Origin: Bidens hawaiensis
Lineage: Eukaryota; Streptophyta; Magnoliopsida; Asterales; Asteraceae
Assembly (NCBI GenBank): GCA_021521415.1
Contig: JAIQDT010003862.1
Coordinates: 62,001 to 126,000 of the forward strand
Direction of reading: 5' to 3'
DNA: 64,000 nt
The notes beneath the pieces were generated by a model. It searched no databases, was not told where the DNA came from, and was given only the letters and a program-made list of their open reading frames with translations. Position numbers and translations under genes: made by a program. Positions 22,788 through 34,445 of the stretch are shown here, in pieces; the first letter of the stretch is position 1, and each line of letters opens with the position of its first letter.

Positions 22788-23315
22788 GAAAGTGGAAGAA
22801 TAGATACTATTAGTGTTCGGGATTGTTGGTTTTGAGTGATTCAGTATTGGGTGTGTTCCTATGGGTCAAAGGACTACATTTTTTAATTTAAGACAACTTT
22901 ACTGCAGTCTCGAATCGATATTATGTTAAAGGGTAAGTGTACATGCCAAAAACAATTAGCCATAGGTAAAAAAGTGAACATAGATTCGTTTATCATGTAT
23001 TCACAATAAATAAATGGCCTGCTGCAATATTTAGTGTTATGTGGTTTTTTTTAGTTATATTTTGTACATGTGTGTGATAATATCTTTTTTATGGTTGATA
23101 TGTATCAGGTTTAAGGATCAAAGTTGATTACAAAACTTACTCAGCATTACACTTTCTGGACTAAAGAAGACAGCGAGATGGATTTTATTTTCTTCTATTT
23201 TTTCTTTGTATTAAGAATTTTACAATATACACATATGGCAGTTGTATCCTAACTAACCATTTTCAGTATTTAAAATTTTATTTGTGAGGATGCTAACGAC
23301 TTTTTGGTTGTCCAG

Positions 23316-23424
23316 GGCGGCAGCGTATGACCACTTTTGATTCGTCTTGGATGATAAAGGCTATGATTATATCTTCAATGAACGGGAACTTGAATGTGTT
23401 GTTGAAGTGACATGGGTCACATGA
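23316..23424 (+). pseudogene. Exon-like fragment, unidentified, one nonsense codon
   Basis: After CCAG the frame reads AAAYDHF, a TGA at 23338, then FVLDDKGYDYIFNERELECV and a stop at 23422. The coding-like composition suggests a captured exon near the Helitron 3' end. I do not recognise the family. Confidence 0.3.
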
Positions 23425-23483
23425 ACTGACTTATTTATCAAATATGAAAACATTCAAATTGAATACCCTCGTTAAAATACTAG

Positions 23484-25697
23484 TTATATTTATTTACGGG
23501 AATTTCTACGCAATTAATTATATTTTCAAAATTATCATTACTAAATTAGTTTAACATCTCTCTGAAATTAGTTTATTACCCGAAAAAAAAATAGTAATGT
23601 GACATTAACAAATAATTTTTAATGTATTTTAGATAATAGATACTTTTGATATTTTTTTGATATTTCATCAATATTATTCAATATACATATATTACGGATT
23701 TATGTTTATAATAATTGGTTTTGATATTAGATTGAGTCAAGATTGACCGATTGAGTCACACAAATATAACATTTTACTTATAACTATTAAGCAAACCTTT
23801 TAGGAATAAAATAATAAAAACCATCCACAAATCTCAATTTCTTCATATATACGGTTCTGAAAATTAAAATTAAAACCTTTTAACAACCTAACAAAAGTAC
23901 ATTTTTAATTATGGAATTTGTATATTCTAATTAATTATCAATTATTATTTGATTAAGTATTTGACTATCCATCCATAAGGCTTACTATAAATATGGATTT
24001 TGACCAATTTATTTATTCTAAATTTAGCAATTAATCATTTAAATATATTAGGTTGATTTTAAATTTAAGTTTTGTTGATATATATATTATAAAATTTAAT
24101 TGATGTAATTGATATATGTTTTTTATATATTCATATAGATTTAGCATTTGAGAAATACAATTTTGACCCATTTGAGTATAAATTCTATGTTGATTCCGAT
24201 TTATGTAAATTATGAATTAATCACCCTTTTGATTAAGGAATTATTTATTTACGGAAATTGTATTTTTTTAATTAAAGGTTGTATATTATTTGAATAATGA
24301 TTTGAATATTTGATTAAGCATCCTTAATGTGTGCTTTAAGTGTTTACTTTAAATACCAATGTTGACCCATTGAATGCTTCTAAATTAAGTAAATATTGAT
24401 TTAAATATATGGTTTTGATTTGACTTTTAAATATTCTAATTCATAATATTCTAATTGGTAATTACAGTTCAATTCTATTTAAAATCTTTTAATGTTAATA
24501 AATCAAAACCATATTAGTAACTTATTTTTCCACACCTTATATGAAGTTTTGAATTATTTAAATGTTGATTTAATTATATTATTTTCAATAATTTTATAAT
24601 TTTCAATCAGGGGATTCAGTATATAAATATATACAGTAATTTTATATTTTAGATATAACCTATTATATTTGATGAATCATTATATTTGATGACATTGAAA
24701 TACATAATTTTATTTATTGTAAACACATAAATTTAATTTATATTTCTACATTAGTAAGTTTAATTCCCTATTTAAGTATAGTTTATATTTAAATATAGTA
24801 TAGATTTATTTTATGAATATTACATTAAGGTTTTTCATCCTTATTCCCTAATTTATGAACATTACATTCAAATTTTAAAAATTCATTAATCCTAATTCCC
24901 TAATTTTCGTCCTTATTTTTAAGTTAACTGACTTTCCCTAATTTATTCTTTCTAATTACAATACGAAATTCGTGTATAAATACTTAACATCCATACGCTC
25001 ATTCTTACACTATCAAAACTTCTTTAGAAAAAACGATTATCTTTCTTTTTAAGGTTTTTAATTTTTGTTGTTTTTATATCCTCCCATTTTGTGATGTATT
25101 TTTTGGCTTATAAATCTTATTGTTCAAAAATGAACTTTTTGTTTATTTTTATTTTTTAACCACTGGGAAAATGGAGCCAAAAGACATCACCATGTTGAAC
25201 CAATTCCGGTAAAGGAGATTAGTTATTTTCCGGTAAGGTTTTATTTGATACTTTAATTGTCGATTCTCATATTATTCATTATTTCATTAACAATTCTTTT
25301 TCTTTTCCCTTTTTTGTTTGAATTGATTTTAATTATTATATAATTTTCTTATAATCTTTTTAGGTTCAATATCAAAATCAAATATTTAATGGAGATGCTG
25401 AACTATTACGGGTTTCCGGTAACGTATTATGGAAAATACTGTAATTCCCGATTCTCATATTATTCATTATTCCATTGTTCATTCATTTCTTTGCCATTTC
25501 AATTATTAGTTTTATTATTTTTATTATTTCCGTTACATCCATTTGGAATTAAATTATTTTTGTTATTGTTAATTATTCAGGTTATAGTCATTGCAACATC
25601 AATTTTTCTGGCTATTGGTAATTATTCCGGCTATACATTATAACAACAATTTTACATTTGTTCACATTATTCAAATATTCCATAATTGGTAATTTTT
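23484..25697. other. AT-rich intergenic DNA with Helitron-leader-like part
   Basis: No gene is seen in 23484-24890, which is very AT-rich. From about 24900 a TATAAATACTT sequence (near 24974) is followed by leader-like DNA with repeated TTTCCGGTAA motifs. The same motifs occur at 39230-39790, close after a Helitron-type 5' end. I infer this is the 5' part of the decayed Helitron whose remains continue at 30225-34445, interrupted by the solo LTRs. Confidence 0.4.
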
Positions 25698-26164
25698 TGT
25701 AAGGCCCCGAACCCGGTAGCCCTACTTTAGCGTCGGATTTACTCATAAACACAGTTCGTACAAATCAGAGTTCATTAAAACTTTCGCGGAATATAAAAAC
25801 TTTCATAAAACATTTCATAACAAAACACTTCTTGTCTTAAAACATCATTTTGTCTTTCAAAATTAACGAACATTAACTTAAACGTCTTGAGTCTTCCGAT
25901 GCCAGCCTCTTATTCAGTGTCACGTGTCTCCTCAAGTGAGCTGCCTCATCCTACTCACCTGCGTGCATACTAAAAGTCAGCTACGCTGAGTGAGTTCTAG
26001 TTAATCGTACGCCATACAATACAACACATACATCCATATCCGAAGATACATATCCATACTTCACTAGTTACCCTTCTGTTCTACATACATACTTGCTACC
26101 ATACATACATACATATCTACAATCACTAACCTCAGTCTACCGAGAGTACGTTCATAGTCCGCCG

Positions 26165-26450
26165 TCTATACCTGTATTCACGATCGTGAACACGTAAAAG
26201 GTCCGCAGTCCTTACCTATGTTCACCATTCATGGTACGTACAAGGACCGCGGTCCTTCCCTATACCATCATACATCCACAACACGTACAAGGCCCACGGT
26301 CCTTCCCTATGTTGCAACCTAATTCATAGCACGCACGAGGTCCGCAGTCCTCCCCTATGCTAAAGCACGTGTAAGGTCCACAGTCCTTTCATGTGCTGAC
26401 GCCTATCTATATTACGTATAAGGTCCGCAGTCCTTATCTACGTTACGTAT
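26165..26450. repeat. GTCCGCAGTCCTT minisatellite (continues at 28555-28690)
   Basis: Degenerate repeats of about 40-50 bp centred on AAGGTCCGCAGTCCTTACCT occur here and resume after the inner LTR at 28555. That shows the inner LTR inserted inside this array. Confidence 0.8.
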
Positions 26451-26937
26451 AATGTAACATCCTAAAATTTTAATGATGAATAAAGGAAGTTATGTTTAGT
26501 GATTTCGCGTAATTGATTAATGTCGGGGAAGGAGCGGGTCTTGGACTTGGATTAATTGAGATGGGTTAAATGAGAATGGGATTTCAGGGATATAAATACC
26601 CCCAAAATCCCAAAATATCTTCATTTCCCCCCACTCTCCTAAACACACACATACACACACACCAAGCACACCCAAAACCGCCGCCGGCCGGGCCGAGAAA
26701 GAAGGAAGGATCGAGCGAGGTCCGGGTAAGAGAGAAAGATTAGTGGTGATACCAAGATAAACGAGATCCAAACAAGCTCAAAAGGTATGATTCTTGATCT
26801 TGGAAGTTTAAAGATCCGAGCTTTTAGTGTATAAACGACCGAAAATGGTCGGGAAGTGTAGTGGGTAGTATTGAACCTTAACAAGGGTGTTAAAATCGCC
26901 CGAAATGTTGATCAGAAACCGAAACAGCGGACATCTG

Positions 26938-27238
26938 GGCAACTTCGCCTTCATCTGGGCAACTTCGCCTTCATCTGGGCAACTTCGCCTTCAAGCGATG
27001 AACTTCGCCTGCAAGCTAAGTTCGCCTGATGAACTTCGCCTGCAAGCTAAGTTCGCCTGATGACAAGTTCGCCTGAGGTTTAAGTTCGCCTGATGATAAG
27101 TTCGCCTGAGGTTTAACTTCGCCTAAAGCTAAGTTCGCCTGAGGTTTAACTTCGCCTAAAGCTAAGTTCGCCTGAGGTTTAACTTCGCCTAAAGCTAAGT
27201 TCGCCTGAGGTTTAACTTCGCCTAAAGCCAAGTTCGTT
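26938..27238. repeat. AAGTTCGCCTGA tandem repeat in the inner LTR
   Basis: AACTTCGCCT and AAGTTCGCCTGA motifs repeat every 12-27 bp, first with CATCTGGGC spacers, then with GGTTT and AAAGCT spacers. The outer LTR has the inverse (AGGCGAACTTAGCTTTAGGC) at 29305-29520. Confidence 0.85.
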
Positions 27239-27319
27239 TAGAAAATAAATTTAAAATCTAATGAAAAATGTGTTAAGACAGTTAATGGAAATAAAATTTT
27301 TCCAAGCTGACCTGGCAGC

Positions 27320-27411
27320 TCGACCCCAGCCAGGGGCTCTGCCCCTTGGACCCTGCTAGGGGCTGCCGCCCCTAGACCCCGCTGCCAGGGGCGCTGCCCC
27401 CGGACCCCCGT
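27320..27411. repeat. Three consecutive GC-rich hairpins
   Basis: CCAGGGGCTCTGCCCC, CTAGGGGCTGCCGCCCCTAG and CCAGGGGCGCTGCCCC follow one another within about 90 bp of otherwise AT-rich DNA. Each can fold into a short GC stem-loop. They lie in the inner solo LTR, downstream of its predicted transcription start. Confidence 0.7.
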
Positions 27412-27825
27412 TCGTTGTGGGTAGTAATTAAGACTAGAAAGATGTTATAAGTAGTGATAGTTAAATTGATATGTATACTTGTTATACAGTCAGCCGTGCA
27501 CAACTGAAGAAAGGGATTACGATCAACGGAGAACGTAACCGTGTTCAGGTGAGTTTCTAGCCCCATTTATGTGTTATGTTTTCGGGGCTGTGTGCATACT
27601 CAACATGTTTGTTAATACACTTATCCTAAGAGATAAGTGTATGCCTTATGTGGATAATGTGAAATGTATGAATGATTGCTTGATGGTACGTGAACGATCT
27701 TCGGATATTGCACGTACTGTCAGGTTGTAACGCTATGTATAAGGTAAGTATGTTATGTATGTTTATGTGTATGAACATGATAGAGATAATAGAAGAAAGA
27801 AATGATAATGTATGGTTGTATGGTT

Positions 27826-28085
27826 ACGAAAAGGGTACCGAGCCCTAATAATACTCGAGGTATGATGTATGGTTGTATGGTAACGAAGAGGGAATCGAAC
27901 CCTACTAATATTCGAGAACTAGGGAACCGAACCCTACTAATATTCGAGGAAGAAGGGTACCGAGCCCTAATAATACTCGAGGAAAGAGGGTACCGAGCCC
28001 TAATAATACTCGAGGAAAGAGGGTACCGAGCCCTAATAATACTCGAGGAAAGAAGGTACCGAGCCCTAATAATACTCGAGGAATG
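27826..28085. repeat. 32-bp GGTACCGAGCCCTAATAATA minisatellite
   Basis: About six to eight units of GGTACCGAGCCCTAATAATA plus CTCGAGGAAAGA; the first units are diverged (GGAATCGAACCCTACTAATA). The outer LTR appears to hold the GTCCGCAGTCCTT array at the corresponding place, so the two LTRs carry different minisatellites. Confidence 0.8.
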
Positions 28086-29304
28086 TAGGGCGTAATGCTC
28101 TTTATAACATAAGATATGAAAGTAAGTTAATACAAAAGAAAGTAAGAAAGTATGAAAGTAAGAAAGTATGAATGTAAGAAAGTATGAAAGTATGAAAGTA
28201 TAAAAGTATGAATGAAAGAATAAAATGTTATGTGAATGGTATGATTATGTGATTATCTAGAACTCACTCAGCGTAGCTGACTTTTAGTATGCACGCAGGT
28301 GAGTAGGATGAGGCAGCTCGCTTGAGGAGACACATGGCACTGAACAAGAATCTGGCATCTGAAGACCTATGATGTGTTAATTTTAATGCTTTAATGTGAA
28401 AGACAATAAATGTTTTGAGACAAGTTATGAATTATGTAAAGTTTTATGAAAGTTTTATATTCCGCGTAAATGTTTTAATTAACTCTGATATTTAGAACTG
28501 TGTTTATGAGTAAATCCAACACGTAAGTAGGGTTACCGGTAACGGGGCCTTACATATAAGGTCCGCCGTCCTTATCTACGTTGGCGTCTATCTCCTATAA
28601 CACGTATAAGGCCCACCGTCCCTATCTACGTCTACATCTATCATCTACATCACGTATAAGGCTCGCAGTCCTTAACTACGCCATCACCTGCCAAGTCTAT
28701 GTCCAACAGAAGTTAGAGGGATTTGCCATCCTAACTTACTATGTCGAACGTAGAACTCACATACCATTCGTGTACCTGTATACACATACTTCACATATAC
28801 AATAATTACATTATAGCATAAGAACACTCTAGGCGTTCTCTACATCCTTCATTTAACAACCCTACCCCTTGTCGTTACGTGCAATATCCGAAGATCGTTC
28901 ACGCCCCGACAAGTATTCATTTGTAATATTCATACATCTTCGATATATAATATTCGTACTTTTATTTTTAACCTGACAGTACGCGCAATATCCGAAGATC
29001 GTTCGCGTACCGACAAGCAATCATTCATATCCATCACATATATCACATATGGCATACACTTATCACTTAAGATAAATGTATTAACAAACACATCGAGTAT
29101 GCACACAGCCCCGAAAACATAACAAGGAATGGGGCTAGAAACTTACCTGAACTCTGCTTCTTCCTCTGATAGTTGTAAATCCCTTCTTTAACTGTGCTCG
29201 GCTGACTGTATAAGTTACACGTATCAATACTCGCCTGATCTAATCTGGTGGCCTAGTATTAGCTTACTTTTACTTATCGTTTTAATCTATTCTCTAATCG
29301 AACT

Positions 29305-29520
29305 TGACTTTAGGCGAAGTTAAACCTTAGGCGAACTTAGCTTTAGGCGAAGTTAAACCCTAGGCGAACTTAGCTTTAGGCGAAGTTGTCATCAGGCGAA
29401 CTTGGCTTTAGGCGAAGTTGTCATCAGGCGAACTTGGCTTTAGGCGAAGTTGTCATCAGGCGAACTTCGCTTGCAGGCGAAGTTCATCAGGCGAACTTAG
29501 CTTGCAGGCGAAGTTGTCGT
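29305..29520. repeat. AGGCGAACTT tandem repeat in the outer LTR
   Basis: AGGCGAACTTAGCTTTAGGC-type units alternate with AGGCGAAGTTGTCATC. This is the inverted counterpart of the array at 26938-27238 and supports both LTRs belonging to one family in opposite orientations. Confidence 0.8.
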
Positions 29521-30224
29521 CTGCAGCTACTGTTCGTTCTTAAATCCCTTAATCACCTTCGTTTCTTAACCAAATAACTCGATTTAGGTACCCACGGGAT
29601 CGTCTGACCAGCGCCTACAAACCCCAACCATCAAATCGACCTAACATCGATGTTTAAAGGGTGTGATTTAGGCATATAGGTTACAGGTTCTTTTTATCAA
29701 TCGATTAACCCATCAAATCATAACCATTTTCAGTAAGATTAGCTTTGTTGGATTCGTTTTTACCATACAAACTCAGATCTATCATTTCTCAAATCAACCC
29801 GAACCTACACGAACGATTTCTAACTATAAACGTACCTTGAACGAGTCGAACTACGAACACGGTTAAGCCTTGATGTTGTTTTGGTCCGTCACGACGTTAG
29901 AGCACCAACAAGCTCGGGTTTTCGCCTTCGGATCTTGGTTCGGGTCGTGTGTGTTTTGGGTGTGTGTGTATGGAATATGTGAGAATGAGGATTAAATGGT
30001 GGTTAATGGTATTTATATTTAGGGATCATGGGCTTAAGCCCATGGACTCTCCTTCCTTCTTTCATAACCCAAGTCCATAACCCATATCTATTACCCAACA
30101 CTAGCCCGACCCATACCAACTCCTACTCTATTTACTTATTTCCCGATAACCCGAGTAAACTTTCCCTCTATTATTAAGTAATATAATTAATATCATTTTG
30201 GAAATTTCGGGATGTTACATTTTT

Positions 30225-33200
30225 AATTTTAATGATACATTCCAATCATGTATACATTTATTTATTTCTGTTTTTGAGAACCGAATATTGACCACTCTTT
30301 TGTAGTTTTAATAGTCTCCAATGTCAATAAATTTTCCATCTTTTATATTTGAATAATTTTTACTTAGGCATAAATGTCAAGAATTTCCGATTTTTCTAAA
30401 TTATTCCGGCTAAATTAAAAAAAAATAAACTAATAAACTAAATAAATAATAAAAATTTCCATCTTTTATAGTTGACCAATTTTTAATTAGGCATAAATGT
30501 CAAGATTAATGTATAAAATTGAAAAAAATAATTAGCTAATGCAATTTATTGTTAAGGTAATGATGCTAAAGTGTTAACAATAATTTCGTGATAGTTAAAT
30601 AATTAATAGTATATTGTTTAGTTACTGGATTTCCAAAAAAATGGAAAAACTTTTATAATAATATTTATATTCATTTATTTCTGTTTTTACAAAACCGAAG
30701 TTGACTTTTTTGCAACAATCTTTTATAGTTTTTAATAATATTCAATGTCATCAAACTTTCCATCATTTATATTTGACAAATTTAATGTATACTGGAAGTT
30801 TAAATAATTTACTTTTGATTTTACTAGAAAGTTAATATGTTTTGTATTAAATACACATTAATTTATTTGACCAATTTAATATGTTGTTTATTACTTATTT
30901 CAATTTTATATTTAAAAAATCTTAGAAATTAATTATAATTGCTTATTTATGCTAAATAACCATCATCTTTAATTTTAATGATACTTTCCGATCATTTATA
31001 CATTTATTTATTTATGTTTTTAATAATCGAATTTAACAATTCTTTTGTAGTTTTTAATAGTCTCTAATCTCAAACAAAGTTTCCATCTTTTATATTTGAA
31101 CAATTTTTAATTACGCATAAATGCCAAGATTAATGTATACAATTGAAAAAAGAATTATATAATGAAATTGATTTTAAATAAAGTAATGATGTTAAAGAGT
31201 TTGAAATAAACTTTACTGCAGCTTGTAGTCACTTTAATAAAATTTTAATTAGGGAATGACTTCTATGTAATAAAATTAAAATTAATCGGTTTAATTTTAG
31301 TTATCTCTATATTATTTTAATTATACTTAATTAGTGAAGTTAGTAGAATAAAACTTTATTGCTTCGATTTAACGTAATACATTTAACTAAAAGGACTTTG
31401 AATCGAAATAAAACTAAAGATTATTTACAAAATAATTTATAATAAAATATACCTTTATTTATTTATTAATGTTGAAATGAAACTCATAATAACTTAAGAC
31501 TTTAGTTGTATATTTAACCAGGCTGCTATGGTTAATTTTTTTTTTAAATTGTGAAGCAAAATGACTTTTTTTTTGTGAAATGTCGAAGAAGTTGATGGTG
31601 GGCTAATATGATTATAACATGTTTATGTCTTCGTTTGTTTTTTTAATTTAGGTGTATGGTAAGTTTGTGTAAGTATTGACTTTGTATATACACAATCTAA
31701 ATGTTTAATATTTTGGTTACAAACTTATGTTAAATATTTGTGTTGGTTTAATATGTTAGTTATGAAATTTTTTGGTTGTCTATATTTATATGGTTGTTTA
31801 TATGTTTTCAACCCAGGTGTAACATGGGCTACTATTCTAAAAATATTTGATGGGTTAAATACTTTTACATAAATGAATTTCTGATCATCTATGTCTTCCT
31901 ATCCAGTAGTGTAAGTTGTGTTATTATTGTTTCCTTTGTAATATTTCTAATTTCTATGTCTTTAATATATTTATGAACATCAAATATAAATAACCTACAA
32001 TTGTCACTAAAGTTAATTGTAGTTGGTCACCCGGTTTTTTAGTTTTTATGATTTGTGTATTAAAATCCTTCATTAAGTCAACAAAATTGAAACATCATGC
32101 TCTATAAAATTCTGTTTTTATATTTATGTTATTTATATTTTTCATATGCTAAACATATTATATTCTATTATGGATGTCTTCAAAATTAAATAAAATATAA
32201 TTTAAAGTCAATTAACGTCTTCCAATAAGAGAAGTAATTCAAACGGTTAGTCATTTTAATATTTTTAGTTACCCTTTAAATGTTTTTTAAGAATGCATTT
32301 TTTTATAAACGTGCATCTTTAACGCCAAAAGAACTACTTACTAGCATTTTAAACGGTAACATTTTATTTTAAACTCGTTAATACACTATATTGTATTAAA
32401 ATATAAATTTTATTAACTAAAATATAGTAAATGAGTATTAATATGTTATTAACTAAAAATTAAGCACTTGTCACATAAAATTATAAATGATTTTTAATAT
32501 ATCTATTATGAACTACATTATACCTTTTTGATAAACAAATTTTTAATAACATTGAATGTATGTTTACACATTTCTTTTCTATTTTCTTTTTTAGAAATGA
32601 TATGAAACATAATTTTCAGTTATCCAATACTATTTTATTTTCTTAAAACCAATTAAAATATGTGTATACGAATCAATTTATGTTAATTAGAGGTGCAAAT
32701 ATATTTCTCCGTTATTTTTTACTTATATTTGGTTTACTCAATTTATATCGTTTCCATACTTAACAACAAAATTCACAAATATAGATGTGGTCCACATAAA
32801 AATCAGTTTTTTGGTTAAGTAAGATCATACCAATTATTATTTTATATTTTAGTTTGAACTAAAATTTTCATAAACACATTATACTATATAAAATCAAAAA
32901 GACCAAAATTATTTTGACTAGTAGATTGGGTTTAAAAGTCGGTGTGTCAATAATGTTACTAAGGAATATGAATCAGGAGAACGGTTTGTGTAATGGAACT
33001 AGATTGCAAGTAATTAATTTGGGTAGACGTTTTGTTGAAGTAAAAGTGATTTCAGATACTAATATTGGTTATCGCACTTATATAATTCGTTATGGTCTAA
33101 CACATTCAGATAAGAAACTTTCGTTCAAATTGAAGATAATGTAGTTTTTTTTTCAATTGTAGTATGTTTTGCAATGACTATTAACAAAAGTCAATGTTAA

Positions 33201-34445
33201 TCTCTAGCAAAAATAAGATGGAAAAGATGTTCATTGCCAAGTGCATGCTTTACAGGAGGAAAATAAATATATTGGTTGCATATGGACAAAATTTAGGGAA
33301 AGTCTATTAAACTTATTTTCAAAGAATACTGTAAAAAGAAAACTATATTTCTGTAATATATTAAACTATTCTCTAGCCAAGGTCATTGTACAATTTGATT
33401 TTGTATTATCAATATACCATATGTTGGAGACACTTGTCTTAGTGGATATAAAGATTATTAATATAGATCAATAACTAAAACCAATAATTTAAGATTTATA
33501 CATACTGCTGGGCTCAATGAGAACCACTAATATTTACGAACCACTAAAAATTATTTAGTTCACCTTTTGTATGCATTAAAAGATTAATACATTATTAGTA
33601 TCTTACTAATGGGAAATAAAATGCGTTACTATATCAAATGGTTGCCATATCCGGACTGTTATTAGCAGCCATATGGATATGTAGTTAGGCATGCCAAAAT
33701 GTATTGTTGTGCAAGTTCTTGTCATGATTTAGAACATGTTTGAGCTAATATGGGTTATTAGCATCTTGAGTTCAAGTCATAACAAGTTCAAGTCAAGATT
33801 AGAGTGTATACAAGTTATGGCTCTATGAATCGTTAACAAATCATATAAGCCAATTGATGTTTCTAAGTGTTTAGTTATTAGCTATCAAAAAAACCAATAT
33901 ATTCATTTTATATTAATTTTTGACAACACCAAAATACTACAAATTAAAGTATAAACCTTGTATACAAGAAAGTATTTAGGGAGTTATAAATACTAAATTT
34001 ATGATACTTTTGTTAAATAAATAGTTAAATTGTATAGACTTTTGTTCGTGTTTATTTTAAATTACGCTTCAAGTAGTTCTTCCTACATTTTGTCAAAGTG
34101 AAACGTACTTAAACTCTAAAAAATAAAACACGAGGCTTACAGTTGGATGTCAATCCTTACATGTTGAAGAGATAAAATAATTTGCGAATTAACTATTGGA
34201 TATAGATGAAGGGAATGTTGGGGGGTCCAAATGATGACGAATGAATGTACAAATTCCCGATGATATTTTAATTAACAATTCATTATATCCAGTATATGAT
34301 TTAATAGACTTTGTATATCATTTGATTTTAGACAGGTTCAATGAACTTACTTTAAAAAACGGACAATATTGTCGATTAAAATTATATATGTTTATTAGAC
34401 GATTTCTATATTTTCACCCGTGACGCGCACGGGTCAATAACGTAG
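30225..34445 (+). mobile_element. Decayed Helitron sequence with 3' terminal hairpin
   Basis: Extremely AT-rich. Internal direct repeats (for example CATTTATTTATTT with TTTTGTAGTTTTTAATAG near 30260, 30680 and 31000) match diverged copies at 42640-44400. It contains Pif1-type helicase remnants at 32914-33270. At 34417-34433 CCCGTGACGCGCACGGG forms a 6-bp stem with a 5-nt loop, followed 12 nt on by GTAG and a T. Plant Helitron 3' ends have such a hairpin before CTAG; here the C seems changed to G. The 5' end is probably left of the solo LTRs. Confidence 0.55.
32914..33270 (+). pseudogene. Helitron Pif1-like helicase C-terminal remnant
   Basis: The open frame 32914-33144 contains LKVGVSIMLLRNMNQENGLC, NGTRLQVINLG and, further on, LTHSDKKLSFK. 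This matches the last helicase segment of plant Helitron RepHel proteins (VG.P.MLLRN...GLCNGTRL). After a stop, AMTINKSQ at about 33170 matches their motif near the C-terminus, with a stop just after. The N-terminal Rep nuclease and the Walker motifs are not seen. RepHel normally drives rolling-circle transposition; this copy is dead. Confidence 0.85.

Larger units (their letters stand above)
20621..23483 (+). mobile_element. Helitron candidate (2.86 kb, non-autonomous)
   Basis: It begins TCTAACTATACTATTAAAGC after an A and ends GTTAAAATACTAG before a T. That fits the Helitron pattern of 5'-TC, 3'-CTRR and insertion between A and T; CTATACTATTAAAGCAA is typical of plant Helitron starts. The expected GC-rich 3' hairpin is weak: only ATTCAAATTGAAT at about 23454-23466. 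No Rep or helicase coding is seen. It carries several exon-like fragments, including an IF-2 GTPase motif, which fits the known tendency of Helitrons to capture genes. Confidence 0.5.
26453..28554 (+). mobile_element. Inner solo LTR (2102 bp) nested in the outer one
   Basis: It begins TGTAACATCCTAAAATT and ends AACGGGGCCTTACA. It is flanked by a 5-bp duplication TATAA (26448-26452 and 28555-28559). It is related to the outer LTR but in the opposite orientation; both contain a segment around GCGTAGCTGACTTTTAGTAT, inverted relative to each other. A TATAAATA at 26591-26598 is the likely promoter. No internal coding region or primer site occurs, so it is a solo LTR. Confidence 0.85.
25698..30219 (-). 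mobile_element. Outer solo LTR (about 2.4 kb without its insert)
   Basis: On the plus strand it begins TGTAAGGCCCCGAACCCGG and ends TTCGGGATGTTACA. It is flanked by TTTTT on both sides (25693-25697 and 30220-30224), though a T run is weak as a target duplication. The ends pair inversely with those of the inner LTR: its start is the reverse of the inner end GGGGCCTTACA. A minus-strand TATAAATA lies at 30010-30017. No gag-pol, primer site or second LTR is present, so it is a solo LTR left by recombination. It is split by the inner LTR at 26453-28554. Confidence 0.8.

Noticed and set aside
27016..27231. Open frame repeating ALGEVKPQANL, resembling a repetitive peptide
   Set aside because: It is the translation of the AAGTTCGCCTGA tandem repeat in a solo LTR; no promoter, start context or non-repeat sequence supports a gene.
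27802..28095. Open frame with repeats of YRALIILEERG
   Set aside because: It is produced by the 32-bp minisatellite of the inner LTR.
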